Shown here: piece after piece, positions 48,620-61,300 of the stretch
How the letters are laid out: every line of letters begins with the position of its first letter
Position numbering within the stretch: the stretch's first letter is position 1
NCBI RefSeq assembly: GCF_008831285.2
Contig: NC_045147.1
Coordinates: 23,956,981-24,020,980, forward strand
DNA length: 64,000 nucleotides
Direction of reading: 5' to 3'
From: Nymphaea colorata
Taxonomy: Eukaryota > Streptophyta > Magnoliopsida > Nymphaeales > Nymphaeaceae
Program-made: the position numbers and the translations under genes
Notes under the pieces: model-generated
Told to the model about the DNA's origin: nothing
The model's input: only the letters and a program-made list of their open reading frames with translations
Databases searched by the model: none

Positions 48620-48905
48620 CGCCATCAACAAAATTGGTTGTGTAAAAACCAAGTTTTCGAAAACCTAGTTCAAAACTCGGTCTTATAAATTTAGTTTGGA
48701 TGTTTGGATGGAAAATTTTGGTTTAAAGGCAAAAGTAGTTTTACCTGAAAAGGGGGGAAGCAGGTTTTTCAGGCCTTTCATGAAAACTAGTGACAAAACT
48801 CAGTTTTAATGTCATCCAAATACTCTTGAAATGGTATTTTGGTGTAAAACCAATTTTTCTCTCCTAAAACCTGGTTTTAAATTGTCGCCCAAACAACACC
48901 CCCTT
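48620..48905. mobile_element. MITE-like non-autonomous element
   Basis: A 290-bp, AT-rich, non-coding stretch has opposite ends of related sequence (aaaaccaagtttt on the left, aaaacctggtttt on the right). It also has internal repeats of aaaactnagttt in both orientations and a right edge caaacaacacccc that resembles ends of common plant miniature elements. No clear target-site duplication was identified and the exact ends are uncertain. Confidence 0.35.
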
Positions 48906-49314
48906 CAAGTTTATCCCAAAATCAAACAAGGAAATGAGGAGCTTTAGTTGGCACCAAGCAATTAAAACTTCGAGCATTGAGTTTCTGGTTATTAGCCAAG
49001 TGACAAGACCTCTCCTTTCGTTTTGATCAAATCGCTATTCAAAATTAGTAACTGTGATGCCAAAACAGAAAAGAAAAGAAAAAACAATTCCCGAACAGGC
49101 AGTAAGTCTTACTGCTCAAACGAAAAACAAAAAATAAAAGGGCACCGCAACGGGCAGGTGCGATGTGACCCAGCAAAATCCAATTTCGCTACTAGACATT
49201 TTACAAGAAATTGAAAGAAAGCACGGTTACTTATAAATTAGCATATCAGCACTCGTCCTATTAAGCGTATGCGGACTCCGATCTGCAATCCCCCTTGCAA
49301 ATACGTATATCTAG

Positions 49315-49671
49315 CTCGTTCCGAGACAATAAGTTCAAAGGAGGAAAATGCAATCTTTTGACAGAAATGTGGAAAGCTTATAGGTATCATAAGATGTTCT
49401 GTGGCCCAGTCAACAAGGGACGTAGTAAATATTCATATTTGTCCATAAACCACATATATTCCAAACTTCAATATTTTAAACCCGAAGATGCTCGTTCCGA
49501 GACACTAAGTTCAAAGAAGGAAAATGCAATCTTTTGACATAAATATGGAAAACTTATAGATAACATAAGATAATCTGTGGCCCAGTCAACAAGGGACGTA
49601 GTAAATATTCATATCATATTTGTCCATAAATCACATATATTCCAAAATTCAATATTTTAAACTCGAAGATG
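49315..49671 (+). repeat. 180-bp direct tandem duplication
   Basis: Copy 1 (49315-49490) and copy 2 (49491-49671) both begin ctcgttccgagaca and end with a gaagatg segment. They are more than 90 percent alike by eye. Copy 2 has a 5-base insertion (catat) in the attcatat segment. Neither copy encodes anything recognisable. Confidence 0.9.
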
Positions 49672-49864
49672 CACATCCGCAACTAATCATAAGCCAAAAT
49701 TTTCCTAAACATGGTTAAGCCGAGTGTGGAACCACACATGGTGACAGCTTATCATCTCGTACGACCTTACTAGGTCTAGGCAGCCGCTGAAAAGAATATC
49801 AGATAGAAACATTCAGATGTTCAAATGAGTTCTGTAGAATGAGATACTGCATGATCCTGATGCC

Positions 49865-50212
49865 TCAACTTTGTCCTTCAGGCTTCTTGTCCAAAATCTT
49901 CAGAAGACCAGACTCTAACAGTGGCTGAACTTCAGACGAGGCAAGGCCTTTAACTTCTTGGTTAGACGATTCCATATAAGCTGCAACTACCTTGCAACTA
50001 TAACACCAAAGTTTTAACAGTTACTATGAAAAAAGGGATTAAAAAAAGTACAATTAAGGAAGAGATTATGAAGGCCAGAAAATGCGAATGAACATAAAGA
50101 GTTCATGGACAACAGCTGGGACAGCAGAATGCACGCACTGCAGTGCCGTAGCCACATGGTGCCAGTCTCTTAAAAGTTCTTTATTTTTAAATGGGAATCT
50201 CAAATATTTATT

Positions 50213-50246
<34 letters not shown>

Positions 50247-53200
50247 TGCCCCACCAGATTTGAGTATTTTTAAACAAGTGCCCCTCCAGCCAATTTTTCT
50301 GGCTCCGCCACTGACAGACTGCTGAGCCTGAAGTGACCATGCACTTAATAATAAGCATACATCTGTGTGCCCATCTACTGTTTAAGTGTATAAAACTTAG
50401 ATGTTATTTTAGTGAACCAGGAAGGACGGGGCTTCAAGTAAGCAGGACTAAGGCATTTAAGAGGTGCAGTGTATTACACATTGAGAAATAGCGAACAAAT
50501 TTCTTACCTGTGCCCCTGAGCCCACAATTTGCACCTATCCTTCAATGCCAGCTTCCACAAGGTATTAGCAAAGCGAGGACACTCCAAAATTAATTTCCTA
50601 ATGACCCTGCTGGAATGGAAGTTCTCAAAAACATGCTCCTGTAACTCCACCTTTGGTGCAGCACCAAGTTGTGATATCGCCACGTGAAGAGCATCCAACT
50701 TATCTGTCAAGGTCTGCCAAAGAATACCGCCAGCCCCACCTACAGCCACCTAGAGTAAAACAAAAAACCGTAAAAAACTGATCTTAAGAAGTTTGATCTA
50801 GTACAAATCACCTAAACCTTGCAATGAAGTTGTGATAATTCGTACTGCAGGTGATGAGTCCATGCAGCAAACGATTACCTCATATATCACATCTTTTGCA
50901 AAATTAGACTGCAAAAATTCTGCTGCATTATCAATGCAGGCATTGATGAGGATCTGCACAGCAAATAACAGAAAGAGGCTCAGTTGCTAGTCGGATGCAC
51001 TTAACCATAAGTCCATAACTACTACTACTACCACCAAATGCACCAAAGAAGAAAAATTTATGCAATCAAATAACAAAATGCCTCAGTTGCCATTGATAAA
51101 GCTTAAGTAAACAGCATTATTTAACTGCAAATAGATCAAAAAGGAAAACCTCGGCTAGCTGACTGTCAATCAGAATCTCTGACCGCCGCAAGGAAGGATC
51201 CTTTTTCCCCTTGTCTGACAAACTATGACTTTCCTTAGGGGCTGAATTATCATCTTTAACATCATCCATCATGTCTGGTCCATTATCGGTGCCTACAGGA
51301 CCCAACTGATGTGTTTCTGATAGTTTTGATTCACGGTCTGTTTTCATGTTAGCTTCCAATTTTTTGCCCTATTGAAAAGAAGCACACAAGTTAAAAGATA
51401 TTGCATGATTAATCATTTGCAAAATTGTATAACTACTAATGATGAATTTTTTGAGAGAAATTACCTCAGCAGTGGATAAAGAAGGAATTGTTAAGTCCAA
51501 GGCTGCCAAGTCATCTGGACTAAAATATCGTGAAGAATAAGGATGAAGAAGTTGCAACAATGGCCGTCTGCCATTCTGATAGTTCCACAAAGAAAAGATT
51601 AATATAATAATCATCAACCATTTCTACCTTCAGAGTTCATATCAATTGACAAACATAAAAAAGACCAACCTTATCAAGAATGAGCTCTTTCAATCCTGAC
51701 TGTAACTCCTGAATGATCACCTGACAACGGACCACTAGCATTATCATAAAAATCCTACAAATGGGAATTCATTAAAACAAAAAAAGAAAAGCATTCAGAT
51801 ATCTAGAAACTAACTTTGGTTATAAGTTTTGTATCGTCAACAACACACAGAATACAAGTAAGAACCTGCAAAGAAAACAAATGGAAAGAAACCGATAAGA
51901 GAGAAAATTGCTACCAACTACAAAAAAACCAATGCCACCTTAAAATTAAGAGGCATATAAGGCAAGAACAAGAGTTTTCTAGTTAAATTTATAATTTCTA
52001 GGGATGCACTGCGATCACTTCTATTATGCATGAGAACCCAACAAGTCAGCAACTGTAAGAACACTAGAGATATATTACTTCATAAGCCACACCACTGTCA
52101 GGAGCATGATGGGGACTAAGCAGAACAGGTCATAGTCCTTCCTATTCCCATACAGAATGGAAAAGGAGGCTAAGAAAGAGAAGGAAAAGAAATATTAGAA
52201 GCGCAAATCTTTGGCAAGCACCTAAAGGATCTTGCTCTTCACAACATTAACCAACTAGGAAAAAATCTGTACCGTGCTAGAATTAAGTATTATTCTAATA
52301 ACTTGTGGGAAATATAATCTAAAAATCTCAGTCTGATGAAATTACTGACCTCCAAACATTTCAAAGTTGCCTCTACAAAGTCAACAGACAAGTCAAGACA
52401 ATATTTACCAATCAAAAGAAAAAAAAAGTTGTATCCATCAGTTGGATCAATGAACCTAGAGTCCTAAAGTAACGTCATCGAAAGGTATTTAAGGTGCGGA
52501 GAAATAGAACAGTGCTCATATTCATCAGCTGAACCAATGAACCAAGGGCCCTATTTGGTAAAGCAACATCATCAGAATCTGTTCACAGCAACAGAACATT
52601 TTTCATGTTCAAAACAATGTATAAGCATGAGCTTGACATGACATGGCTATCATTGAGTTTTGACAATTGATACACAATAAAATGAACAGGGTAGATAACC
52701 ATAAGGCTGTTAGTATACCATGTTTCCATGTGGATCAAGAGAAATCTTTTGAACGTGTCCCTTCATGCCTTTGATGATTTTTTTTCTCTCCTGCAGTAAA
52801 ACAAATTAACTTTGGATAACTAATCACTAATGACATTAACGTGAAATGCTAACATTCCATCCACATAGCAAGAAGTACTATAATTTGTTGGTTGCCACAT
52901 AAGCATTAGCCAATAAAATACGAGGCATAGTCCTGCAGTGTTATTTGGAAAGAGTAACCATAGGAACCCATCTTTAGAAAGGGAAAGAAAAGAGAAAACT
53001 GTAAGGGCCATAACATTTCAAATTCTAGGCAGTCAACGGTGCCAGTCACCACATAGGCAGGCCCTAACCCAAAAATAAACAAATCGAACTTCAATTTACA
53101 AATTGACTATGAAAAAAAAAGGAGAAAACTACATCACTGGAAACAATGTAATATAAAGGGGTATAATTTATCATATTAAGCAAAAAAAGGAAATGCATAG

Positions 53201-56200
53201 ATGCCATCAACTTGGGTGTCTGGTGTTGCACTTGTACCTAGGTGATGCCTGCAGCCTTTCTGCTGCTCCTTAGCTCGGACTCTATCAAACGCACCCGGTA
53301 AGCATCAGCTGATACCCGTGGAGAGGCTAACACGTCCCCAACAGCTCGCGCATGAAGAATCCAGCTCAAAGATGCAGAAAGGCCCAAGCCCTTCTTGATC
53401 CTTGGCCCCAATTGCAGAAGCTCTCGAAGTTTGGCTTGAGCCAACACAACCGACCTACACTCGAGCATACCTCGGCCACACCCTCCTCTTCAGCCATCCA
53501 GCCAGCACAAGGGCAAGCCATGACCAAGTGCCAAGCCACAAGCCTCGGCTGGCATGGAGGTTAGCAGCCAAAATGGGCATGCTAGATTCTGCCAAAGTCG
53601 GCCAAGCCTAGCCGCGCCAATTTAGGCTGATGGACTGAACCCAGCCCAAGCAAAATGCACACACTAGATCCAGACAAGCTCACTCCACCACATCCCCATG
53701 TCATTTACAAAAAGGCTCAAACTGATGAGCCAACCACAAGGAAGAACAGGTCGAAGCCTCGAAGGCATGCCAAACACATGTTGAAGCCCACATGAACTAC
53801 CACCATCTTGTGGTCCCAATGCAAGCCTATTAAAGAGCCTCCCTTGGGTGCCACATCAACATGTCATGGACCCTACTTCTAGGAACAAGCCAGCTGGAAG
53901 CTTGAGCTATGGAGGAGACCACACCCGATATGGTGACCCCCTTAATTGGAGATGACATATCTAATGTAGCCAATGAGAATTTAAAATTCAAAATAAAGGC
54001 AAGATTTATGGATCTCGACCACCTTGGGAGGGAAATCCAAAATTTAAATGAATGATTTGAATTTGTGAAGAGTGGGCTAGCTGCACCTATTTAGGAGGAA
54101 TTGTTCTAAGTTGTGAGTTGCGATCATCATCAAACAAGATGAAATGGAGTAATCTTATTGAAGTGAACTCCTTATCCCTCTCCTTCGGAATCTATGTCGC
54201 AAGAATTCCCAAACTGGTGTTGGCCAGTCCAGCCAAGCGCTGACTGGTCTTCGGCAGGGAACCAGCCCTTGGTAGGTTTTCAATCCTCACTGGAAGGAGC
54301 ACGTCCCAAAAGTGGTACCTGTCAAAGGAGGATCTCTCCCGATTCCGCACAATCAGTATCTCCTCTCCAGTCAGCTCTCCCACAGCTGGTCAACTTCCTA
54401 CACTTAGGCCACCCCCTTTCCTCATGCCCAACCCCTTAGGCATGATCTCTCACACCAGCTGACACTAGGCACCCCACTGGAATTGCTTTGAAGTGTTGAC
54501 ATTACTATCAAATACCGCGTGTTCGAGGAAATGTCAGCTTCCACACATTTGAGTGCCCTGTTTGATCGTGCTTTCCACAAAAGCAAACAATATCTGATTT
54601 TCATGTGCCTACACTTGTTTGAAGCTTATAAAATGATCTTTCCAACAAGCGATTACATGCCTCAATCAAAGTTCGCATGAGGGAGATACTGCCGATTTAA
54701 TCTGGCTGACTGATCACCGTCCAGAACCGTCATCTTCCCTAGCCATGGACAGAACCTGCAGATACACCCAGTCCACCATCTTCCAAGGGTCATAGCTCTC
54801 TTGATACTGCTCGCATCAACCTAAAATTTTGGAAGCGGTTTCGTAATTAATGGAGAAGACAATGCCTAAAGTTGTGGCCAAGTAAATTTGTTGTTTCCCA
54901 TTCATAGCTGTGTCCTATCATGGTTGCAGGGCACCCTGCTGCCTCTGGCTGGCGTCACACTGGAGTCCTAGAACAAGCTCTAAATGGTATCCGCAAGACT
55001 AGAGAACATAAGCAAGTAAGCAAGCTAAGCAAACACAACACTAGGGAACATAAGCGAGTAAGCAACCTAAGCAGACATTGCAATTTAATGTATTAGTACC
55101 TTGGCTGTTCCATGCTTGACACAAAGTACGCCAATCCTTGATCCATCTCTTGTGTGGATCATACGAACAAGAATTGGGCCAGACAGCTGTTCGATTATAT
55201 CTGTTGCAATAGACTATAAGAAGGGTCAATTCAGATGGTAACATAGATCCAATTTCATAAAGAGTTGTACCAAGTAAACACACAGGACTAGGAAAATTCC
55301 AAAATCTATACCTTGTCAGCAATGCTAAAGAACTCCAGGAGTGCAGCATGGACAATTGAATGATCCACTATTTCTTTCTTTAATATGGGCTGGAGTACAG
55401 AAGACATGTGTTCTATGACTGACGCTTTTTGAAGACCGTGCCTAGAAATCAAATCCACTAACCTGTTGAAAAGGATGTATATATACAGTCAACTCTACAA
55501 AGCACTTACACTGGGACAAGAACAAGCAAACAGAGGACCTCAGAGACAAAAAGCCGTGTTGGGCCTAAAACTACACAAATAGAATAGGCATTTAAAGAGA
55601 AATGCATACGTTTGTAACCAAACTATAAAAGATTACTGCTAACGTAACAAGAAAATATGGGAATGAATTTTTCACAAATATGTTTTTCATAATCCATATG
55701 GTTTCCTTTAGTCCTCATAATTAGATGCCTAAGAAAACACAGACTGCCCCAGGGCTTTTGATGCATCATCTCCGCTGAGAAACATTTTGGGGATTTTAGC
55801 ACATTTATCCATGTTTTATTGGGCACCAGTCAAATTGCCAAGAGTGTAGATGGTTAAAAAAAAAAGGATAAATCATCAAACAGAGTGGGGAATGCAAGGA
55901 GAAATCTATGATTTTGATCATCATACCTCCCTTCACTTGTAGTGCTCAAGCCTTTAAATAGCCTAAACTCAGTGGAATATAGTTCCAGCAACAGGGTCTT
56001 CTTTTGAGTTGCATTTCCTAAGTTGAATGCATGTTCAACAACTGCACACCCAAAGAAAGAAAAAAAACCAAGAACATTTAAACAACAAACATAAATGTAT
56101 ACCAAGCATATATATAAATTTGTATATGAAAAAAAATTGGAAATTCTGAAGTGTAAATGTCATTTTTTTCCTTCTCCTGGAATAAGCAAAATGGATTCTT

Positions 56201-58458
56201 CCAGTGCATAAAATAAAAATTCTGACCAGGCTGCTTAATAAATAAATAAAAGAACAAAAATATAAGACTACTAATGCTCTAGGAAAAATCTCAGAAGTAA
56301 AATATACTAGTAGCTTATTCTTTCACTTCCACGTGACAAGAATTGCAGTAATCTCTCTCTCTCTCTTTATATGTATATATTATAAACACAAATATAGTTT
56401 TTGCATTTTCAACGGTGATATTTTTCTTGGGTATAATATGACAAGCTTGAAAAAAATGAAAAAAGTAAATTTTTAGAAAAGTAAAAAATCTTAAAAGTTG
56501 GGGAAAATAAAATAAATGAGAAACTAATAAGACAACATCAAAAATAAGTAGATAAGCAACAAATAAAAAATAGAAAATGGAGAAAAACAGTTTGGCATTT
56601 AAAAAAATGTGAAAAAATGACTAAAATGAAAAAAAGGGAAAAATATGTTTTTTTGCATTTTGGTATTTTTAAGGAATTTTTTGCCTTTTTCGGCTGATTT
56701 ATTTTTTGCATTCTTAATGTGTTTTTTCAAAAAAAAAAAAACCTCATCTTTCTGAGTTCTGACTATGGTATTGTGAAAGATGAAAGACACATCAATGATA
56801 GGTCAAGACAAAAATAATGAAAAGATATTACCCCAAAAATAAATTAATGTGCCAACATTGTTAAAAAAAATTAAGAACCCAACGGTTTCAAAGTTTCAAA
56901 CAATGCAAGATCTTGATTTTTGAAATCCTTATTTTTCAAATATTGGTAATTTAAGCATATATACGAAGTAAATATATAGTCTGAAACTCTGAAAAGCTTC
57001 TTTTACATGCACCCAGCAATAGCTAAAAGTCTTATTGTATAGACTCAGTTCAATACACAACAGACAAATGCCACCACTATTACACTGCTTAATGCTTCTG
57101 GCACAAATAATTAAGTTATAAGCAAAGTTCACGAATGGCCACAGAATTGGCAAAACTTGCAGCTCGGATTAGTAATTTAGCATTTGCGCAGTGAATGTTG
57201 ATAAGTTTAACTAAAACAAAGTACCTGCTGACCCGAACTGATGACGAAGAAGTGATGCGACATGCCCAGAGAGGGAAGACATGAAACCATCCAACTGGCT
57301 TTTACTGGCTTCAAGGAATGAAACGTAAAGGTCGTTTCAGATAGCTCACACAAAGCAAGCAACATATCCTGTAAAACCCATAACAAATATCCACAACGTA
57401 CCGTTATCCAGCATTTTATTGACAAGATGCACTGCGTATTTGTTTTGTGCAAGTGTAAGAAAGTGTGGGCGAAGTTCATCGCATATGCTGTTTTTCTCCA
57501 ACGGTTGACAGTATTTGATGCAAGTCTGTTTTGTGTTCCAAAAAAAAAAAAAAAAAGACAGTCCTGGAGATTGAGTTCACCAAGCATAATGCACCAGTAA
57601 CTTGAACCCATTTTACCTCACGTATAAACTAACCTGTAAAACACGGGAAGAGACGTGAGAACCAGCAATTTCTGGGATCTTCCCTTTCATCTTCTTCAAT
57701 GCCTCAGTTATTACCCTGACTTACACGAATGCGTTCATAACCAACCGCGAAAATATTGAAAGAAGGCTAGACAAAGGAAATGAGGGGGGACAGAGGCTGT
57801 ACTTAGACCGCTCTTCTTTCGTAATATCACGACGGCGCATCTTCTCCCACAGCAACGCAAGCTCCTGAACTCGAACCAGGCAGCGAGGAAAAAATGTTCA
57901 ACCAATGACAGCATAAAAGAAGGCCAAAGGCCAAAATAATAAGAAAAAATCAATTGACTATATGAACACCGGACGACAGCGAACTCGATCTAGACTAAGA
58001 CTAGTCCAAAGCAAATTAAACATCGATTAGAAGAGAAACTATTACGTGCTGAAGAGTGTAGTTAGCCTTCCTTTTCTTCTTTCTCTCCTCTGTCAATTCC
58101 TGCAGACACGAGAACACCACTATGGAATGAAAAGAGATCCAAGTTTCCAAGACTAACAACGAGAAGAAGAAGGGGAGTGGCGGTGATTCGAAGACCTTGG
58201 ACTTCGTTCGACGACTCGCTTCATCCTTTGACTGTTTTACACCTTCTGACGGCTCATGCGAAACCATTTTTTGCTTCTGGAGGAGACTCGGCTTTGCGCC
58301 CAATGGTTTCCTGGGAGGATGAGAGAACTTTTTTTCTTGAGGGGATTTGAGTCTACCCTCTTGGGCTTCTTCGAGAAATTGGGATTCGTCTTCTGAGAAG
58401 ATTGAGAGCTAGGACCTCGCTTCCTCTTTTTTAAGAGTTGCTGCTTCTCCGGCGCCAT
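49865..58458 (-). CDS. APUM24: APUM24/PUM3-type Pumilio-repeat protein (pre-rRNA processing), frameshifted exon 1
   Basis: Seventeen minus-strand exons (high to low): 58458-58196, 58099-58046, 57864-57803, 57715-57634, 57525-57402, 57308-57225, 56041-55927, 55462-55312, 55213-55100, 52790-52719, 51865-51815, 51720-51670, 51575-51465, 51368-51150, 50953-50879, 50749-50508 and 49997-49865. The product would be about 667 residues. The N-terminus is lysine/arginine-rich, as in nucleolar proteins. PUF-type repeats follow, with signatures such as GHVASLLRH, MIHTRDGSRIG, DKNGRRPLLQLL and KKDPSLRR. The closest family is plant APUM24, yeast Puf6 and human PUM3: nucleolar RNA-binding proteins needed for 60S rRNA maturation. 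Exons 2-17 all join in phase. Exon 1 is one base short: the frame from the ATG hits a stop at 58237, and the conserved reading resumes after a 7-T run (58329-58335). This is either a sequencing error or a real break. Confidence 0.88.
50217..50244. repeat. (AT)n microsatellite
   Basis: About 14 uninterrupted TA units lie in the last APUM24 intron. Confidence 0.88.
53220..54970. repeat. Possible transposon-derived insertion in APUM24 intron 9
   Basis: This 1.7-kb part of a 2.3-kb intron is clearly richer in GC than the other introns of the gene and has no similarity to host exons. Part of it (about 54100-54190) reads like the transcribed region of an LTR, with a run of short AT-rich words followed by ccttatccctctcc. 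No paired ends, primer-binding site or coding domain could be identified, so the class is unknown. Confidence 0.3.
54999..55082 (+). repeat. 42-bp tandem duplication
   Basis: Two adjacent copies begin ctagagaacataagcaagta and ctagggaacataagcgagta and differ at a few positions. They end just left of APUM24 exon 9 (55100-55213), within the intron downstream of that exon on the minus strand. Confidence 0.8.
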
Positions 58459-58465
58459 CAGAAAC

Positions 58466-58510
58466 AGAGAGAGAGAGAGAGAGAGAAGAAGAAGAAGAAG
58501 AAGAAGAAGA
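58466..58510. repeat. (GA)n(GAA)n microsatellite in the APUM24 leader
   Basis: A GA run followed by a GAA run starts eight bases upstream of the APUM24 ATG. On the transcript it reads as a CT-rich (TTC)n(TC)n leader, which is common in plant 5' UTRs. Confidence 0.85.
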
Positions 58511-58998
58511 TAACCGCGACTTTGTGCAAAGGAGGGAAGAAAAACCTAGTCTTCGAACCCTTCTTATCATAGATCCAGGTCTGTAATCTGAACCGGATCC
58601 AAAACCTGAAACAAATCTTCAACGGATTCCGGTCCAAACTAAGGTGGACCCGTCGTACTCGTTGGGGTAGGATCCGGTTGTCCGAGTATTTCTTCTTCGG
58701 ATGCGCTCTACCTCAAAGCGCGTTCAAATTCTGGAAAACCCTAGTTTCAATGAAATGGGAACGAAGACGGGATGGGGGGATGACCTCCAACTTTCTTCTC
58801 TTTTCTTTCTCTGTTCTGCTTTCATAGGGTTCCTTCTGCCTCTTCATTTCAGCCATCGGCAGTAGGAGCAATTTCCTTCTGTTTTGTTCTCGACAGTGGT
58901 TGTTTTTTGGTCATAAAGTAGAAAGCTCTACAGTCGTCAAGAGTTTCAATCGAGGTTCTTTTACCAAAACTGATCCGTCGGAGAAGTGAGGGAGTTGA
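58511..58998. promoter_or_regulatory. Divergent promoter region of APUM24 and PRP38
   Basis: Only 540 bases separate the two start codons (58458 on the minus strand, 58999 on the plus strand), so both promoters must share this interval. It contains a telo-box-like AAAACCCTAG at 58735-58744. Telo-boxes are known to act on ribosome-biogenesis genes, which fits APUM24. No clear TATA box was seen. Coordinated expression of the two genes is an inference. Confidence 0.55.
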
Positions 58999-60630
58999 AT
59001 GGCTAACAGAACCGATCCGTCGGCGAAAAGCATCCATGGAACGAACCCGCAGAATCTGGTCGAGAAGATTTTGAGATCCAAAATTTACCAGAACACCTAC
59101 TGGAAGGAGCAATGCTTCGGTCTCACAGCTGAAACCCTTGTTGACAAGGCCATGGAGTTGGACCATTTCGGTGGAACTTATGGTGGCAACAGGAAAGCGA
59201 CTCCCTTTATGTGTTTGGTGATGAAGATGCTTCAGATTCAGCCGGAGAAGGAAATCGTTGTTGAATTCATTAAGAACGAAGATTACAAGTAAATACCAGC
59301 TTGGCCTTTTACTTCGGTGATTTGTGTTTTTGTTCTTTCTTATTCATTTGCACGTTACACATGATAAAATCTGTTTTAGGGTTTTCCCTGCTATTAGTAG
59401 TCTTTGTGCTTTGTTTTGTTTTTTTGTTCTCCTGTTGGAGATGATAGTCTTTGCACTTCCTTCTATTTGTAATGCATTTGCGAAACTTGTAGCTTTGCTT
59501 CACCGTTCCTTCAATTTTGAAGTGGAAGTATGGTCTGTTGTGGTAAGAGTAGAAAGTGTAGGAACTCGTTTTCTCGAAGCACCTCCTTTTTTTCTGGACC
59601 ATGTACTTGTTTATAAAGTGCCTCAGAGGAGGAATTGTCTAATTAAAGTTTTGCCTATATTTTGTTGAACAGATACGTTCGAATTTTAGGAGCATTTTAT
59701 TTGCGCTTGGTGGGAAAGGCAACAGATGTTTACCAATATCTGGAGCCGTTGTACAATGATTATCGGAAATTGAGACGCAAATTATCAGATGGAAGTAAGT
59801 CTAAGAGCTTGGTGAATTTTGTGCCCTTATAATTCTTTAGGTTTATTAGCTTGTGTTGTTTGGACGGTGGTTCTGAGTTATTCTTCCTGGTTGCTCGTTG
59901 ATAATAATTTCATCTACTCAATATTTTTTTCTTCATTTGCAGGCTTTGCTTTGAGTCACGTTGATGAGTTCATCGACGAACTTCTCACAAAAGATTACTC
60001 CTGCGATATTGCTCTTCCACGTGTTCCTAAAAGGTGAGCATTCTAAGGACGCGTCCTTTCCTTTTAAATGTTAGGTACTCGCAGCTTATTTTGTACATCT
60101 TCTTGTTTTCTTTCTTCTTTCTGTGTAGCCTCTCTTCGCTTGTAACTGCAAAATGCAAGAGCAACATTTTTCACAGTTTTAGGCTCTTAGTTTCATGTTA
60201 CAGCATCAAGTGTTTGTAGCAGTAGGTAATGGCTTTATCTGTTGGCCAGTTTTGGACCATTTAAGGTTAGGGACTTTGAATCACATCACGCAATATTGTT
60301 GTCATACTTCGTAGGAGAAGTTTCAGACTTACTAGTCTTACATGTATAATGATTTGACTTACCAATGAAGGTAAATTGTTTTTTACTAGACTAATTATGT
60401 CCCAAAATGAATGCATTTGACAGGTTTTGATGTGCTATACTACTTCTTTGTTTCTTTCCCTTCTTTTGGAGTCCAATTTTGGCTGTCTAACCAGTTGATG
60501 GAATTTTTCATATCCATTCCAGTGTTCTATATGATGACATGATATCACATTCCCTAAACATATTTTACCTTAGTTCTGGTCATGCTTTTGAATAAAATTG
60601 TATTAAGACTCTCTCTCTCTCTCTCTCTCT

Positions 60631-60690
<60 letters not shown>

Positions 60691-61300
60691 GGAACCATAG
60701 ATAGAGATCCTGCTTCTTAGAAGTACCCGTCTGAAGCATGAAGTGCCACATAATCTGTTTACCTTTAAAGGGAAGTTCATTTCACCCTATCTTCTTGTGT
60801 TCTTTCCATTTGCTTCTCTAACTTTTCTTCCCCCACTTCTGCATTTATTTGTCTTGAGTCTTTTATTTTTGGTAGTTAAGGGAAAACAAAATTTCAAACC
60901 ATAAAAGTTATCCTCAAATGTCATTTATATTTATTTTCATGAGTGTTCTTACTACAATGTGCATAAATGAGTTTATGTGGTCGATTACATGAACAGATGG
61001 ACTCTGGAATCAGGGGGACAGTTGGAACCAAGAAGAAGTGCTCTGGAAGATGATTTTGAGGAGGAAGAAGAAGAAAAGGAAGAGGAGGACCATGCCTTAG
61101 AAAATGGGGTGAATGAGAAGGTTAGGGTTGATTATTACTTTATTTAATTTCAGAAATAAAAGGGAAAAAACGTTTTGTATGTGAAGACACTTTTAAGTGT
61201 CATGATTTATCCGCGTCATGATTTATCCTCTACAGGACTACTACCGGGAAAGGAGTCCTTTGAGAGAGAGGGACAGGGACAGAAAACATGATCGACATAG
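58999..61300 (+). CDS. PRP38: PRP38-type pre-mRNA splicing factor, 3' part not resolved
   Basis: Five exons join in phase: 58999-59288, 59673-59794, 59943-60033, 60997-61120 and 61236-61300, giving 230 residues plus two bases of a split codon. The PRP38 domain fills roughly residues 1-180. Signature segments include NLVEKILRSKIY, YWKEQCFGLTAETLVDKAMEL, VRILGAFYLRLVG and LLTKDYSCDIALPR. An acidic glutamate run follows, then the beginning of an RERD/RDR tail. PRP38 belongs to the B complex of the spliceosome and is needed for its activation. Plant proteins continue with a long Arg/Asp/Ser-rich tail, which is not seen before 64000. A possible sixth exon at 61574-61595 would end the protein after seven residues. 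The gene therefore probably continues beyond the window across a long intron. It is divergent from APUM24. Confidence 0.88.
60609..60686. repeat. (CT)n(AT)n compound microsatellite
   Basis: A CT run of about 11 units and an AT run of about 26 units are separated by gc. They lie in PRP38 intron 3. Confidence 0.9.

Larger units (their letters stand above)
48138..49864. other. Intergenic stretch between the J-protein and APUM24 genes
   Basis: The two genes converge here. No gene is visible; the stretch contains a MITE-like element (48620-48905) and a 180-bp tandem duplication (49315-49671). The right end is probably the 3' UTR of the minus-strand gene. Confidence 0.5.

Noticed and set aside
58849-59166. 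105-codon minus-strand open frame overlapping PRP38 exon 1
   Set aside because: It is a shadow of the conserved PRP38 exon and has no family similarity.
60554-60780. Open frames encoding Ile-Tyr repeats
   Set aside because: They are translations of an AT microsatellite.
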